Of a DNA stretch of 64,000 nt, positions 45,129 to 54,589 are shown in pieces (position 1 is the first letter of the stretch; the number at the start of each line of letters is the position of its first letter). Origin of the DNA: CAWGXZ01 sp963826695 (GTDB lineage Bacteria; Pseudomonadota; Gammaproteobacteria; Burkholderiales; Burkholderiaceae_C). The notes under the pieces were generated by a model. It saw only the letters and a list, made by a program, of their open reading frames with translations. It made no database searches and was not told the origin of the DNA. The stretch spans positions 186,001-250,000 of the forward strand of contig CAWGXZ010000001.1 of the NCBI GenBank assembly GCA_963826695.1. The letters are read 5' to 3'. Position numbers and translations under genes: made by a program.

Positions 45129-46133
45129 GTCGGCGCAGGCGAAGCCAGCGCCTGCTGCAAGGCTGCATCGGCCTGCTCGACGGGCAGATCGACCAGACAA
45201 CGGTGATGACCGTAGCGACAGCTGCGTTCGAAGCAGGGAATGCAGTCGAGCGGCAGCACATCGCGCATCCAGAGCACCTTGGCGCGGGCGTTCAGCGGCG
45301 GCGTGTGCTCGGGACTGGTCGAACCGAACAGGGCGACCTGCGGCCGCCCGAACGCCGCCGCCACGTGCATCAAGCCAGAATCGTTGCTGACGACGCCGCG
45401 CGCGCCGGCCACCAGCGCCATCGCCTGATCGAGCGAGGTACGTTCCGGCCAGCACGCGGCAATCGCCACCGGCCGCGGCAGCGATGCCGTCGCAAAGCGC
45501 GCGCTCCTTCGCCGAGCCGATCAGCAGGATCGGAAGGGCGTGTTCGCGCTGCAAGCGGCCAGCCAACGCCGCGTAATGTTCGGCTGGCCAGCGTTTCGAC
45601 GGACCGTATTCGGCGCCCGGCGCAAAAACGAAGTAGCCAGTGCCTTGCAGGCCCAGTGGAGCGAGCACGGCCTCGATTTCATCGCCGGCAATGCGCAAAC
45701 GCGGCGCGCGAAAGGCCGCCGCATCGCCCGCCAGCGCCAGATAGAAGTCGACCATCGGCGGACGCCCGCTCCGGTTGGCGAGGCGCCGGTTGAGCAGGCC
45801 GTAGCGGCTCTCGCCGAGATAGCCGATGCGGCGCGGAATGCGCGCCAGGAAAGGCAGCAACGCCGACTTCAACGAATTCGGCAGCACGTAGGCGGCATCG
45901 AAGCGGCCGCGCAGCTGGCTGGCAGCTCGCCAGCGCGCCTTCCAGTCGAGGCGGCCGTGGGCAAATGGCAGTTCGACGATCTCGCCGACACCGTCCACCG
46001 CCCGGTAGACCGGCGCCACCCAGGGCAGCGCGGCGACCGTCAGCCGCTCGCCGCGTGCAGCCAACGCCCCGAGAAGCGGCTCGCTCATGACCGCGTCGCC
46101 GATCCACTGCGGCGCAATCACGAGAGAGCGCAT
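45104..46133 (-). pseudogene. waaF: ADP-heptose:LPS heptosyltransferase II, frameshifted
   Basis: GT9 enzyme adding the second heptose to the LPS inner core. N-terminal frame: LVIAPQWIGDAVMSEPLLG, PNSLKSALLPFLARIPRRIGY, FAPGAEYGPSKRWPAEHYA. C-terminal frame: RTSLDQAMALVAGARGVVSN, DSGLMHVAAAFGRPQVALFG and STSPEHTPPL. One extra A at 45443-45444 (GGaACG on the minus strand) separates them; deletion restores 342 codons, a normal length. No other decay. Start ATG 46133 (GTG 46136 possible). Confidence 0.87.
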
Positions 46134-46173
46134 CACGCCCGCGGCCCTCGAGCCCGGAGGCGTTGCGCGCTCC

Positions 46174-46392
46174 TCAGTGCCGATGCACCTTCTCGCCGTC
46201 CTTCAGCTTGTAGACGGTGCCGCAGTACGGGCACTTGGCATCACCGGTGGTGACGATTCCGAGAAAAACCCGCGGATGCGTGGCCCAGAGCGGCATCTTC
46301 GGGTTCGGGCAGAAGATCGTGCCGTGGTCCATCACGTCGGCGGCCTCGACCAGCACGACCGTCGGCAACTCGGGAGGCTTGCTGCTGCTCAT
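46174..46392 (-). CDS. Small CHCC-type zinc-finger protein
   Basis: 72 aa. Zinc ligands in FCPNPKMPLWATHPRVFL and AKCPYCGTVYKL (C, H, C, C pattern; zf-CHCC). Related to the mitochondrial complex I NDUFS6 finger; in betaproteobacteria it regularly sits between ilvE and waaF, as here. Five bases after the ilvE stop, so co-transcribed. Role unknown. Confidence 0.88.
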   Translation of the reverse strand: MSSSKPPELPTVVLVEAADVMDHGTIFCPNPKMPLWATHPRVFLGIVTTGDAKCPYCGTVYKLKDGEKVHRH

Positions 46393-46397
46393 CGCGC

Positions 46398-47321
46398 TCA
46401 GACCTCGGTCAGCCAGTTGGCGTAGTTGTCGTCGCGGCCGTTGACGATGTCGAAGAAGGCGCTCTGGATCCGCTCGGTGATCGGTCCGCGCGAACCGCTG
46501 CCGATCTCGATTCGGTCGAGCTCGCGGATCGGCGTGACCTCGGCCGCGGTACCCGTGAAGAACGCTTCGTCGGCGATATAGATCTCGTCGCGCGTGATGC
46601 GCTTCTCGACCAGCTTCAGACCGAGGTCCTGGCAGATTGCGAACACCGTGCCACGGGTGATGCCGTTCAGCGCACCGGCCGAGAGATCCGGCGTGTAGAC
46701 CACGCCACCCTTGACGACGAAGATGTTTTCGCCGGCACCTTCGCTGACGAAGCCGGAGGCATCGAGCAGCAGCGCCTCGTCGTAGCCATCGTCGGTGGCT
46801 TCGAGGTTGGCCAGGATCGAGTTGCTGTAATTGCTGACCGCCTTGGCCTGCGTCATCGTGATGTTGACATGGTGCCGGGTGAAGCTCGAGGTCTTGACGC
46901 GGATGCCGCGCTTGAGCCCTTCGTCGCCGAGGTACGCACCCCACTCCCAGGCGGCGACCATCAGGTGAATCGTGTTGCCCTTCGGCGAAACGCCGAGCTT
47001 CTCCGATCCGATCCACGCCAGCGGCCGCAGATAGCAGCTGTCGAGCCGGTTTTCGCGCACCACGCTGCGCTGCGCTTCCAGCACCTCATCGAACGAATAG
47101 GGGATCTTCATGCGCAGGATCTTGGCGCTGTTGAAGAGCCGCTCGGTGTGCTCGCGCAGGCGGAAGATCGCCGTGCCCCGGCGCGTGCGATAGGCACGCA
47201 CGCCTTCGAAGACGCCGCATCCGTAGTGCAGCGTGTGGCTCAAGACGTGAATCTTGGCGTCGCGCCACTCGACCATCTGACCGTCCATCCAGATTTTTCC
47301 GTCACGGTCGGCCATCGACAT
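46398..47321 (-). CDS. ilvE: Branched-chain amino acid aminotransferase
   Basis: 307-aa fold-type IV PLP enzyme, last step of Leu, Ile and Val synthesis. Starts DRDGKIWMDGQMVEWRDAKI (typical), with VFEGVRAYRT, PLP lysine in TMTQAKAVSNYSNSIL, and EGAGENIFVV plus GTAAEVTPIREL at the C-terminus. GGGAGCG precedes ATG 47321. Confidence 0.95.
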   Translation of the reverse strand: MSMADRDGKIWMDGQMVEWRDAKIHVLSHTLHYGCGVFEGVRAYRTRRGTAIFRLREHTERLFNSAKILRMKIPYSFDEVLEAQRSVVRENRLDSCYLRPLAWIGSEKLGVSPKGNTIHLMVAAWEWGAYLGDEGLKRGIRVKTSSFTRHHVNITMTQAKAVSNYSNSILANLEATDDGYDEALLLDASGFVSEGAGENIFVVKGGVVYTPDLSAGALNGITRGTVFAICQDLGLKLVEKRITRDEIYIADEAFFTGTAAEVTPIRELDRIEIGSGSRGPITERIQSAFFDIVNGRDDNYANWLTEV

Positions 47322-47353
47322 GAAGCGCTCCCAGTCTGCTGATCGAAGCGATT

Positions 47354-47764
47354 TTAAGGGGCGCTCGGCAGCCCTGCGGCTTCGTCGGCATCGCTCGGAC
47401 GATCGAGTGTCCAGCGCTGCAGCCGACCGTCGGCGAAATACAGGGTCACGGCCGATCCACCTTCATCCTGCCAGCGCCAGGTGCTGTCGTCGGCGCTGAC
47501 CTTCGTGCCGAGGCTCCTCGCCTGGGCGACCACGTTGAGCATCGGCATGCCGGTCTTCAGCCCGGCATGCAGCATGACCGCGCTGGGTACCATGCCGACC
47601 GGTCGCTCGCCGGCGCGGCGCATCACCCGCAGGGTGCGACTGAGATGCAACAACAGCCAGAAGACGACCAGCGTCACACTGGCCGCGAAGCCCTGCATAC
47701 CGTACTGCTGCGTCGCCAACGCCACGCAGACAAAAGCCAGCAACCAACCCAGTTTTATGCTCAT
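47354..47764 (-). CDS. Small inner-membrane protein of unknown function
   Basis: 136 aa. Two N-terminal helices (LGWLLAFVCVALATQQYGM and FAASVTLVVFWLLLHLS, about 4-45), a basic stretch RTLRVMRRAGERPVG, then a soluble domain with WRWQDEGGSAVTLYFADGRL that resembles a small beta sheet. Upstream of ilvE by 32 bp, probably same transcript. Family not recognised. Confidence 0.65.
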   Translation of the reverse strand: MSIKLGWLLAFVCVALATQQYGMQGFAASVTLVVFWLLLHLSRTLRVMRRAGERPVGMVPSAVMLHAGLKTGMPMLNVVAQARSLGTKVSADDSTWRWQDEGGSAVTLYFADGRLQRWTLDRPSDADEAAGLPSAP

Positions 47765-48147
47765 GGCGGCGGATGGTAGCGACCTGCGGATGTGCGGCAC
47801 GGCTTCGAGTTGAAGGCGGCGGCTGGCTTGCGAGCATGGGAGCGGGCCGGGGTCGGCGGGTAAGCAGCTTCGTTCATGTCCCCCGGCCTCGGCCTGCGGC
47901 CGAGACCTCCCCTCCTTTACTTCACTGCGCCACTCACCCACCACCCCCGGCCGATCACCGCTCGCTGGACGCGTCCGAGTACCGCAAGCGTTCCAATCGG
48001 GCCAGTGGGGTTTCGTGCAGAGCGAAGTAAAGGAGGAGAGACGGGCAGAGCCCGTCTCGGGGGACATGAGCGGCGCACGACACCCCGCTGGCACGATCGC
48101 GCCAATGCTCGCACTTCGTGCCGGCATTCCTACCGCCGGAGCGGCGC
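47765..48147. other. Gene-free region containing a large inverted-repeat element
   Basis: 383 bp between radA and the membrane protein gene, both on the minus strand. Apart from the element at 47875-48068 nothing else is evident; short frames across it are not convincing. Confidence 0.6.
47875..48068. repeat. 194-bp inverted-repeat element with a hairpin inside each arm
   Basis: Outer arms CATGTCCCCCG (47875-47885) and CGGGGGACATG (48058-48068) are exact complements. Inner arms CCTCCTTTACTTC (47911-47923) and GAAGTAAAGGAGG (48024-48036) are also exact. Between outer and inner parts each side has its own hairpin with different sequence: CTCGGCC-TGC-GGCCGAG (47888-47904) and GAGACGGGC-AGA-GCCCGTCTC (48038-48058). 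The 100-bp core has no ORF of note. The design suggests a MITE-like or REP-derived mobile element, or a large structured RNA. Confidence 0.7.
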
Positions 48148-49518
48148 TCAGAGCCCCCGCACGATGTCGATGGCCTGCTCGATGCGCTCGACCGGATGGA
48201 TTTCGAGGCCCTCGATCGGCTTCTTCGGCGCGTTCGCCTTGGGCACCACGGCGACGCTGAAGCCGAGCTTGGCGGCCTCGCGAAGCCGATCCTGGCCCCG
48301 GGGCGCCGGCCGGACCTCGCCGGCCAGGCCGACTTCGCCGAAGGCGATGAAGCCCCGCGGCAATGGCTTGGCGCGCAGGCTGCTCTGGATCGCGAGCATC
48401 ACCGCCAGGTCGGCGGCCGGCTCGCTGATACGCACGCCGCCGACCGCATTGACGAACACGTCCTGGTCGGAGCAGGCGATCGCCGCGTGGCGGTGCAGCA
48501 CCGCCAGCATCATCGCAAGGCGGTCGCGATCGAGCCCCACCGAGAGGCGCCTGGGGCTCGGCCCGCCGCTGTCGACCAGCGCCTGGATCTCCACCAGCAT
48601 CGGCCGGCTGCCCTCGAGCGTGACCAGCACGCACGAGCCTGCGACGGGGTCGCCGTGTGTGGAGAGGAAGATCGCGCTCGGGTTGGCGACCCCCTTGAGG
48701 CCGCGCTCGGTCATCGCAAAGACGCCAATCTCGTTGACCGCGCCGAAGCGGTTCTTGATCGCCCGCACGAGCCGGAAGCTGCTGTGTGTGTCGCCCTCGA
48801 AATAAAGCACGGTGTCGACGATGTGCTCGAGCACGCGCGGGCCGGCGAGCGCGCCTTCCTTGGTGACGTGGCCGACGAGGACGATCGCGGTGCCGCCGCG
48901 CTTGGCAACACGCGTCAGCTGCGCCGCGCATTCGCGCACCTGCGCGACCGAGCCGGGTGCCGAACTCAGCTGGTCGCTGTAGACGGTCTGGATCGAATCG
49001 ACGACGCAGACTGCCGGCTGCTCGGCGTCGATCGCCGCCTCGATTTTCTCGAGCTGGATTTCGGCCATGACCCGCACCTGGCTCGCGTCGAGGCCGAGCC
49101 GGCGCGAACGAAGCGCCACCTGTGCGCCCGACTCCTCGCCGGTGATGTAGAGCGTCTTCATGCGCCGCGACATCGCGTCGAGCGCCTGCAGCAGCAGCGT
49201 CGACTTGCCGATTCCCGGGTCGCCACCGATCAGCACCACGCCGCCCGCAACCATGCCGCCGCCGAGCACGCGGTCGAGTTCGTCGACGCCGGTCGGCTGG
49301 CGGTCGACGTCCGAGGCCTCGATCTCGCCCAGGGTCGCGACCGCCTGGGTCGGATTCAGCGCGCGCGCACCGCCGCCACCGAACCGGTTCTTCGCCGGCG
49401 CCTCGGCGACCGACTCGACCAGGGTGTTCCAGGCGCCGCACTGCGGGCACTTGCCGAGCCAGCGTGGCGAATTCCCGCCGCATTCGCTGCAGACGTAGAT
49501 CGATTTCTCTTTGGCCAT
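48148..49518 (-). CDS. radA: DNA repair protein RadA
   Basis: 456 aa from ATG 49518; the open frame extends upstream without similarity. N-terminal zinc finger (YVCSECGGNSPRWLGKCPQC), RecA-like ATPase (Walker A GGDPGIGKST, Walker B VCVVDSIQTV), the RadA-specific KNRFGAVNEIGVF motif, and a Lon-protease-like C-terminal domain. Promotes branch migration in recombination. Confidence 0.95.
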   Translation of the reverse strand: MAKEKSIYVCSECGGNSPRWLGKCPQCGAWNTLVESVAEAPAKNRFGGGGARALNPTQAVATLGEIEASDVDRQPTGVDELDRVLGGGMVAGGVVLIGGDPGIGKSTLLLQALDAMSRRMKTLYITGEESGAQVALRSRRLGLDASQVRVMAEIQLEKIEAAIDAEQPAVCVVDSIQTVYSDQLSSAPGSVAQVRECAAQLTRVAKRGGTAIVLVGHVTKEGALAGPRVLEHIVDTVLYFEGDTHSSFRLVRAIKNRFGAVNEIGVFAMTERGLKGVANPSAIFLSTHGDPVAGSCVLVTLEGSRPMLVEIQALVDSGGPSPRRLSVGLDRDRLAMMLAVLHRHAAIACSDQDVFVNAVGGVRISEPAADLAVMLAIQSSLRAKPLPRGFIAFGEVGLAGEVRPAPRGQDRLREAAKLGFSVAVVPKANAPKKPIEGLEIHPVERIEQAIDIVRGL

Positions 49519-49562
49519 CCGGAATTGTCGGTGCCGGCAGCGCCCCCCGGTGCAGGGCCCGG

Positions 49563-50696
49563 TCAGACCACCCGCTCGCCGAACTTCTCGAGCGCCGCCG
49601 GCGAGAGGCGCAGGCCGAGCCCGGGTTCTTCGTTGAGCCGCATCGTGCCGTTGCGCGTCACATGCGGGTTCTCGAACAGCTCGGCCTGCAGCGGGTCGCG
49701 TTCCGGATCGGGGAACGATTCGACGATCAGCCCCGCCGGGCTGCCGGCCACGATGTGGGCATGGATGAAGGCGTCGTGATGCGGCGCCACTTCGACATGG
49801 TTCAGCTCGCACAGTGCCGCCAGTTTCCGGCCCTCGGTAAAGCCGCCCATCATCGTCACGTCGAACTGCAGGATGCTGATCGCCCGCTCGTCGATGAAGG
49901 CGCGGCAGCCGGTTGCCGTCATCTCGCTCTCGCCGCCGCTGATCGGGATGTGTGTGCGCCGTGCCAGCAGCGTCGTCTCGTGGCGGTCGTCGTTCCAGTG
50001 CAGCGGCTCTTCGAGCCAGCGCGGCTTCAGTGGCTCGAGCAGCCGCACCGCCTGCGTCGCCGTGGCGAGATCCCAGGCGCGGTTGACGTCGACCATCATC
50101 TCGCGCTCGAAGCCGATCTCCTCGCGCACCGCCTCCAGGCGGGCGATGTCCTCGGCCAGCGACAGCCCGCCGACCTTGGTCTTGAAGCGTGTGTGGCCCT
50201 GCGACAGCAGCTTGCGCATCTCGTCGCGCAACTCGGGAATGCCCTTGCCCTCCTGGTAGTAGGTGCAGGTCACGTAATAGGGCACCTCGCTGCGAAAGCC
50301 GCCGAACAACCGGTAGAGCGGCAGCCGGGCGAACTTGCCGACGATGTCCCAGCAGGCGATGTCGACTGCCGCCGAGATGCGCACCAGTGCCTCGCGGCTC
50401 CAGCCCTTCTCCTGCGCCAGCCGCTGCCAGGTCAATGCGAACAGCTTCTGGTAGATCGTCTCCGGCGCCAGCGGGTCGGCGCCGACGATCAGCTCGCCGA
50501 TGCCGCTGCGAAAGCAGTGCACGATCGGCTCGGTCGAGGTGTAGCTGGTGGCCAGGCCGAAGCCGTCGATGCCTTCGTCGGTGTAGAGCCGCACCAGGAT
50601 CTCGTTGGCATGCGGCACCTTGAAATGGCTGACCCAGTGGGCCTTGCCCTCGCCCTTGTCGCGCAGGGTGTGGACTTCGATGCGGGTGATCTTCAT
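49563..50696 (-). CDS. Mandelate racemase/enolase-superfamily enzyme
   Basis: 377 aa from ATG 50696 (MKITRIEVHTL). TIM-barrel active site: KxK in RFKTKVGG, metal ligands VDVN (Asp), LEEP (Glu) and SGGESE (Glu), and a His in VAPHHDAFIHAHI. Abstracts a proton alpha to a carboxylate; likely a sugar-acid dehydratase or racemase, with the substrate unknown. Located 44 bp downstream of arfB's side of the strand and not part of an evident pathway cluster. Confidence 0.87.
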   Translation of the reverse strand: MKITRIEVHTLRDKGEGKAHWVSHFKVPHANEILVRLYTDEGIDGFGLATSYTSTEPIVHCFRSGIGELIVGADPLAPETIYQKLFALTWQRLAQEKGWSREALVRISAAVDIACWDIVGKFARLPLYRLFGGFRSEVPYYVTCTYYQEGKGIPELRDEMRKLLSQGHTRFKTKVGGLSLAEDIARLEAVREEIGFEREMMVDVNRAWDLATATQAVRLLEPLKPRWLEEPLHWNDDRHETTLLARRTHIPISGGESEMTATGCRAFIDERAISILQFDVTMMGGFTEGRKLAALCELNHVEVAPHHDAFIHAHIVAGSPAGLIVESFPDPERDPLQAELFENPHVTRNGTMRLNEEPGLGLRLSPAALEKFGERVV

Positions 50697-50795
50697 TGGT
50701 CTCGCCGGTCGGGGTTCAAAGGTCGCCGAGCTTGCCGGCTGCCGAGGCAGCGGGCAAGGCGGCGAACCCTCGCCCGGGGGCGCCACGCCGCCGGT

Positions 50796-51200
50796 CTACT
50801 CGCCGACCCGGCCGCGGCCCGCCTTGGTCTGCGAGCGCTGGCTCTTGCTTTCGAGCCGTCGCTGCTTCGAGCCGTAGGTCGGCCGGGTCGGCCGGCGCAG
50901 CCGGGGCGGATGCGCCACGCTGTCGACCAGTTGCTGCAGGCGCAGCAGCGCCTCGGCCCGGTTCATCTCCTGGCTGCGGTGCGCCTGCGCCTTGATGACG
51001 ACGACGCCCTGGTCGGTGATGCGCGAATCGCTCACCGCCAGCAGCCGCGCCTTGACGTCGCCCGGAAGCGACGAGGCGCCGATGTCGAAGCGCAGATGCA
51101 CCGCGCTCGACACCTTGTTGACGTTCTGCCCGCCCGCGCCCTGCGCCCGGATGGCGCTGAACTCGACTTCGGCCACGTCGATGCGCAGCGCAGGGCTCAT
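50796..51200 (-). CDS. arfB: Alternative ribosome-rescue factor / peptidyl-tRNA hydrolase ArfB
   Basis: 134 aa. Catalytic GGQ in RAQGAGGQNVNKVSSAVHLR and the basic disordered tail (RRPTRPTYGSKQRRLESKSQ, ending TKAGRGRVGE) that enters the mRNA channel. Length typical for YaeJ. Frees ribosomes stalled on non-stop mRNA. Confidence 0.93.
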   Translation of the reverse strand: MSPALRIDVAEVEFSAIRAQGAGGQNVNKVSSAVHLRFDIGASSLPGDVKARLLAVSDSRITDQGVVVIKAQAHRSQEMNRAEALLRLQQLVDSVAHPPRLRRPTRPTYGSKQRRLESKSQRSQTKAGRGRVGE

Positions 51201-51215
51201 CGAATCGACGGTGCT

Positions 51216-51713
51216 TCAGCTGCCGAGCGCATCGGCCTTGCGCCGGCCGAGCTCCTGGCGCAGGCCACGACGCAGCTTGGCGGCTTCGAAGCGCCGCTTC
51301 TCGTCGGCCGTCACCGGCACGAGCGTCGGCACCGGAACCGGCTTGGCGTCGTCGTCGACCGCCACCATCGTGAAGAAACAGCTGTTCGCATGCCGCACCA
51401 CCTGGCTGCGGATGTTCTCGGCGACGACCTTGATGCCGATCTCCATCGACGAGGTGCCGGTGTGGTTGACGCTCGCCAGAAAGGTGACCAGTTCGCCGAC
51501 GTGGATCGGCTGCCTGAACATCACCTGATCGACCGACAACGTCACCACATAGCGCCGTGCGAAGCGGCTGGCGCAGGCAAAGGCCACCTGGTCGAGCAGC
51601 TTGAGCACCGTGCCGCCGTGCACGTTGCCCGAAAAGTTCGCCATGTCCGGCGTCATCAGCACCGTCATCGTCAGTTGATGCGCGGGTAGGTCCAAGGGTT
51701 TCCTTTCAGGCAC
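51216..51713 (-). CDS. Acyl-CoA thioesterase (YciA/BFIT type hotdog)
   Basis: 165 aa. Hotdog fold with MTPDMANFSGNVHGGTVLKL then LDQVAFACASRFA (catalytic Asp) and the C-terminal basic extension typical of YciA-type enzymes. Hydrolyses medium/long acyl-CoA. Stops 16 bp before arfB's end region on the same strand. Confidence 0.88.
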   Translation of the reverse strand: MPERKPLDLPAHQLTMTVLMTPDMANFSGNVHGGTVLKLLDQVAFACASRFARRYVVTLSVDQVMFRQPIHVGELVTFLASVNHTGTSSMEIGIKVVAENIRSQVVRHANSCFFTMVAVDDDAKPVPVPTLVPVTADEKRRFEAAKLRRGLRQELGRRKADALGS

Positions 51714-51730
51714 GCTGCTTTGGCCGGGGC

Positions 51731-54589
51731 TCAGCGCTGCAGCTCGGGCGGTGTCTCGAACACCGGCTCGCCGGTGCGCGGCGCCGCAACGCCCGGCGCC
51801 TTCAGCTCGAAGGCACGCGGGTCGCGCAGCGTCGTCAGGTCGATCAGGCGCTGCGCGCGGGCCAGCCGGGCACCGCCGTCTCGCGTCAGCGGCGACCAGA
51901 CGATCGAACCGGTGGCGCTCGTCGACCGCGGCAGCAGCGCGTCGAGCGGGAAGCTCACGTAGACGCCCTTGTCGAAGCTGCCTTCGCCGAACTGCGCCGC
52001 CGAGACATTGGTCCGGGTCGCATAGGCGCCGAGCGTGACGCCGTTGTCGAAACGCCGGCTGACGTCGAGCGTGGCGCCGCGGTCACCGGCCAGGTACTGG
52101 CCGGCGCTCAGCGCCACCTGCACGCCTTGCCAGCCGGTATTCCAGTAGACCGTCGCATGTCCGGTCGTGGCGCGGTAATCGCGCAGGCCGAACTTCTGCT
52201 CGAACTCGCGCTGCCGCACCCGGTTCAGGTCGATGCCGTAAGCCAGTCGGCTGTCCGCCGGCCGCCACAGCCATTCGGCGCCAGCGCCGGCATACATGCT
52301 CTCGAGCAAGCCGCCATAGACGCTGTAGAAGTGGTCCTGCGCCCACTGGCCGACATGCGTCAGCTGCAGCACCGGCAGGGTCAGCCGCGATGCGGTCACG
52401 TACTCGCGCTGGAAGGTGCGAACCCGCGGCAGGTTGCTCGGGGCGGTGTAGTTGAATCGGTCGTAGTTGTCGAGCAGGCGCAGCGCCGCGGTGCCGTTGA
52501 TCCAGGTCGAGTCGCCGAGCCGCAGTTCGCCACGCGCGAGAAGGTCGAGGCGGTAGAGCAGAAAGCCGTCGGGGCCACCGACGATCGGCGCCAGATAGGG
52601 CGAGACACTGAAACTGGTGCGCGGCCCTGTGCGACGGCCGGTGAGGTCGGTCGCGGGGCCCGACGCCTCGGCTGCGCCGAGCCGCGTCACCGGGGAAGGC
52701 GACCGCGGCGGCATCGCTGCATCGTGCAAGGCGATCCAGCGGCTGCGATCGACCGCGTGCGATTGCCGGCCGAGGCCGCGTTCGGCAAGGTGGATGACGA
52801 ACCGCTGCACGCCCGCCGGCGCGTCCCGGTGCAACACGGCGATGGTCCGCTCGAGGCGCTCCTGCCGGTACGCGCCCGGCGCATCGGCGAAGTCGACCGA
52901 GAGTTCGGCGCCGCGCTGCGCAATGGCGGTGACCTGCCAACCCGTCTGCGCTTCGATGTCGGCAGCAGTGCGCTCCAGCGGCGCCGCGTCCGGCGGCATC
53001 CGCGGCGTGAAGCGCGGCAGCGGCGGATCGCCGGCCTTCGGCATCTGCAGCTGGCCGAGGTCGGTGGCCAGGCTGAGCCCGAACATGAAACGGTTGCCGC
53101 GCTCGATGCCGGCGGAGAAGTCGATTCCCGGCGCGTGGCGGTAGACGAGGCCGACGTTGATCGGCGAGCGCTGCGCCTGGGCATTGGCCAGCGGCTCGTT
53201 GCGGTAGTCGTTGCCGTCGACCTCGATCTTCAGCGTCAGCGGATCCCATGGCGTGCGCCATTGCACGCCGCCGAACAGCGCCGCCGGACCGCGGAAGTAG
53301 CTCTTGACGTTGGCCGTGCCGCCGTTGGCGGTGGCCGGCAGCGGCCTGCGCTCGAAGCCGCTACCGAGGACCGAGAGCGGATTGCGGATGTCGCCGCGAC
53401 CGCCGGCATAGCCCCAGCCGAGGCCGAGGCTGGCGTCGAAATCGTTGAAGCGCTTGTTTGCGACCAGGTATTCACCGGAAAACAGGCCGGTGCCGCCGAG
53501 GTCGCGCACGCCGAGCGCGATCTGCGGCACGAGCGAGGATTCCTGCGCCAGGCGCAGCTTGAAATCGATGCTCTTGTCCTTGTAGCCCTGCTGCAAGCCG
53601 AGTCCGTAGTCGCGGTTGGCGATATCGGTGTAGCGAAACCCGGCCTCGAGCCAGTCGAACGGCTGGAACATCACCGTGCCGCGCGTGTACGGCTCGACCC
53701 GGCTGAGGTGGAAGCGAGCGGTGCCAGCCGGCGCCATGCGCGCGGTGGGCGTTTGCAAAAGACCGATCTCACCCCAGTCGCTGGCCGAGAGAATCGGCGC
53801 GCGGCGCAACGGCGAACGCAACGGCACGGCGCCGGCAGCAGCTGACCCGCCGCCCGCATCGACCGCCGGGCCCTGGGTGCCCAGGAAGCGGATCAGCGCC
53901 TGCGAAAAGTCGGCGTCGTGCCCCGCGCTCCTCGATGGCGCCCAAATCCAGGCGCCGGGTGCCGGCTCGTCCTCCTGGCCCGCATTCCAGGCCGCCAGAC
54001 CGACGCGGGTGCTGCGACCGTCGGGCTGGGCCAGCCAGGCCCAGTCGCTCTCCCGGGCCGCGTCGCCGCGGCAGGCAGCGAGATAGCCTCGCGCCGTTGC
54101 GCCGGATCGATGCGGCACCTGGCAGCGCCGGCCGTCGGCCTCGACCAGGGTGACCGTCGCCGGCCGGGGCCCCGCGCGCACCGCGTCGTCGGCGCCGAGT
54201 CGCGGATCCTGCGCCGGATGGGCCTGCAGCCAACGCGGATCGGGCAGCGCGATCGCGACGCGACCGGTGATCGGCAACGACTGCAGCCAGTCGGCGAGCG
54301 CGGCAGCGGCGGCGTCGCCTGGAGGACGCCGCCGTAACCGCTCAACGACCGAGTCCCTGAGCGCCTGCTGCGCCGCCCGCTCGCTCGGTGAAAACCATCC
54401 GGCGCCGGCGTGGAATGCCGCACCCGGCTGACGCAGCATCCAGTCGCTGAGCCGCTCGCCGGGGACGACGGCTTGCGGATCGGCAGACGTTTCACGCGCA
54501 ACGGCAGACTCGGCGCAGACGACCAGCGCTGCACCGGCGAGAACGCGTGCAGAAACGTCGCCAACCGCAAACCTCGACGCCTTCCTCAC
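51731..54589 (-). CDS. YjbG-YjbH (GfcC-GfcD) fusion, exopolysaccharide export protein
   Basis: 952 aa from GTG 54589, which overlaps the upstream stop as GTGA. Signal (SARVLAGAALVVCAESAVA). Residues about 30-240 resemble YjbG/GfcC: LSDWMLRQPG, LADWLQSLPITGRVAIALPD and GAWIWAPSRSAGHDADFSQA, then FLGTQGP. The rest is YjbH/GfcD, an outer-membrane beta-barrel-like protein: GEIGLLQTPTARMAPAGTAR, FNDFDASLGLGWGY, GVQWRTPWDPLTLKIEVDGN, SVYGGLLESMYAGAGAEWLW and YWNTGWQGVQVALSAGQYLA, then GDRGATLDVSRRFDNGV. In E. coli these are two proteins, so the join is the oddity. Confidence 0.82.
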   Translation of the reverse strand: MRKASRFAVGDVSARVLAGAALVVCAESAVARETSADPQAVVPGERLSDWMLRQPGAAFHAGAGWFSPSERAAQQALRDSVVERLRRRPPGDAAAAALADWLQSLPITGRVAIALPDPRWLQAHPAQDPRLGADDAVRAGPRPATVTLVEADGRRCQVPHRSGATARGYLAACRGDAARESDWAWLAQPDGRSTRVGLAAWNAGQEDEPAPGAWIWAPSRSAGHDADFSQALIRFLGTQGPAVDAGGGSAAAGAVPLRSPLRRAPILSASDWGEIGLLQTPTARMAPAGTARFHLSRVEPYTRGTVMFQPFDWLEAGFRYTDIANRDYGLGLQQGYKDKSIDFKLRLAQESSLVPQIALGVRDLGGTGLFSGEYLVANKRFNDFDASLGLGWGYAGGRGDIRNPLSVLGSGFERRPLPATANGGTANVKSYFRGPAALFGGVQWRTPWDPLTLKIEVDGNDYRNEPLANAQAQRSPINVGLVYRHAPGIDFSAGIERGNRFMFGLSLATDLGQLQMPKAGDPPLPRFTPRMPPDAAPLERTAADIEAQTGWQVTAIAQRGAELSVDFADAPGAYRQERLERTIAVLHRDAPAGVQRFVIHLAERGLGRQSHAVDRSRWIALHDAAMPPRSPSPVTRLGAAEASGPATDLTGRRTGPRTSFSVSPYLAPIVGGPDGFLLYRLDLLARGELRLGDSTWINGTAALRLLDNYDRFNYTAPSNLPRVRTFQREYVTASRLTLPVLQLTHVGQWAQDHFYSVYGGLLESMYAGAGAEWLWRPADSRLAYGIDLNRVRQREFEQKFGLRDYRATTGHATVYWNTGWQGVQVALSAGQYLAGDRGATLDVSRRFDNGVTLGAYATRTNVSAAQFGEGSFDKGVYVSFPLDALLPRSTSATGSIVWSPLTRDGGARLARAQRLIDLTTLRDPRAFELKAPGVAAPRTGEPVFETPPELQR

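Noticed and set aside
47875..48068. Retron or group II intron RNA as explanation of the inverted repeat
   Set aside because: No reverse transcriptase gene anywhere in the window, and the arms do not have an msr/msd layout.
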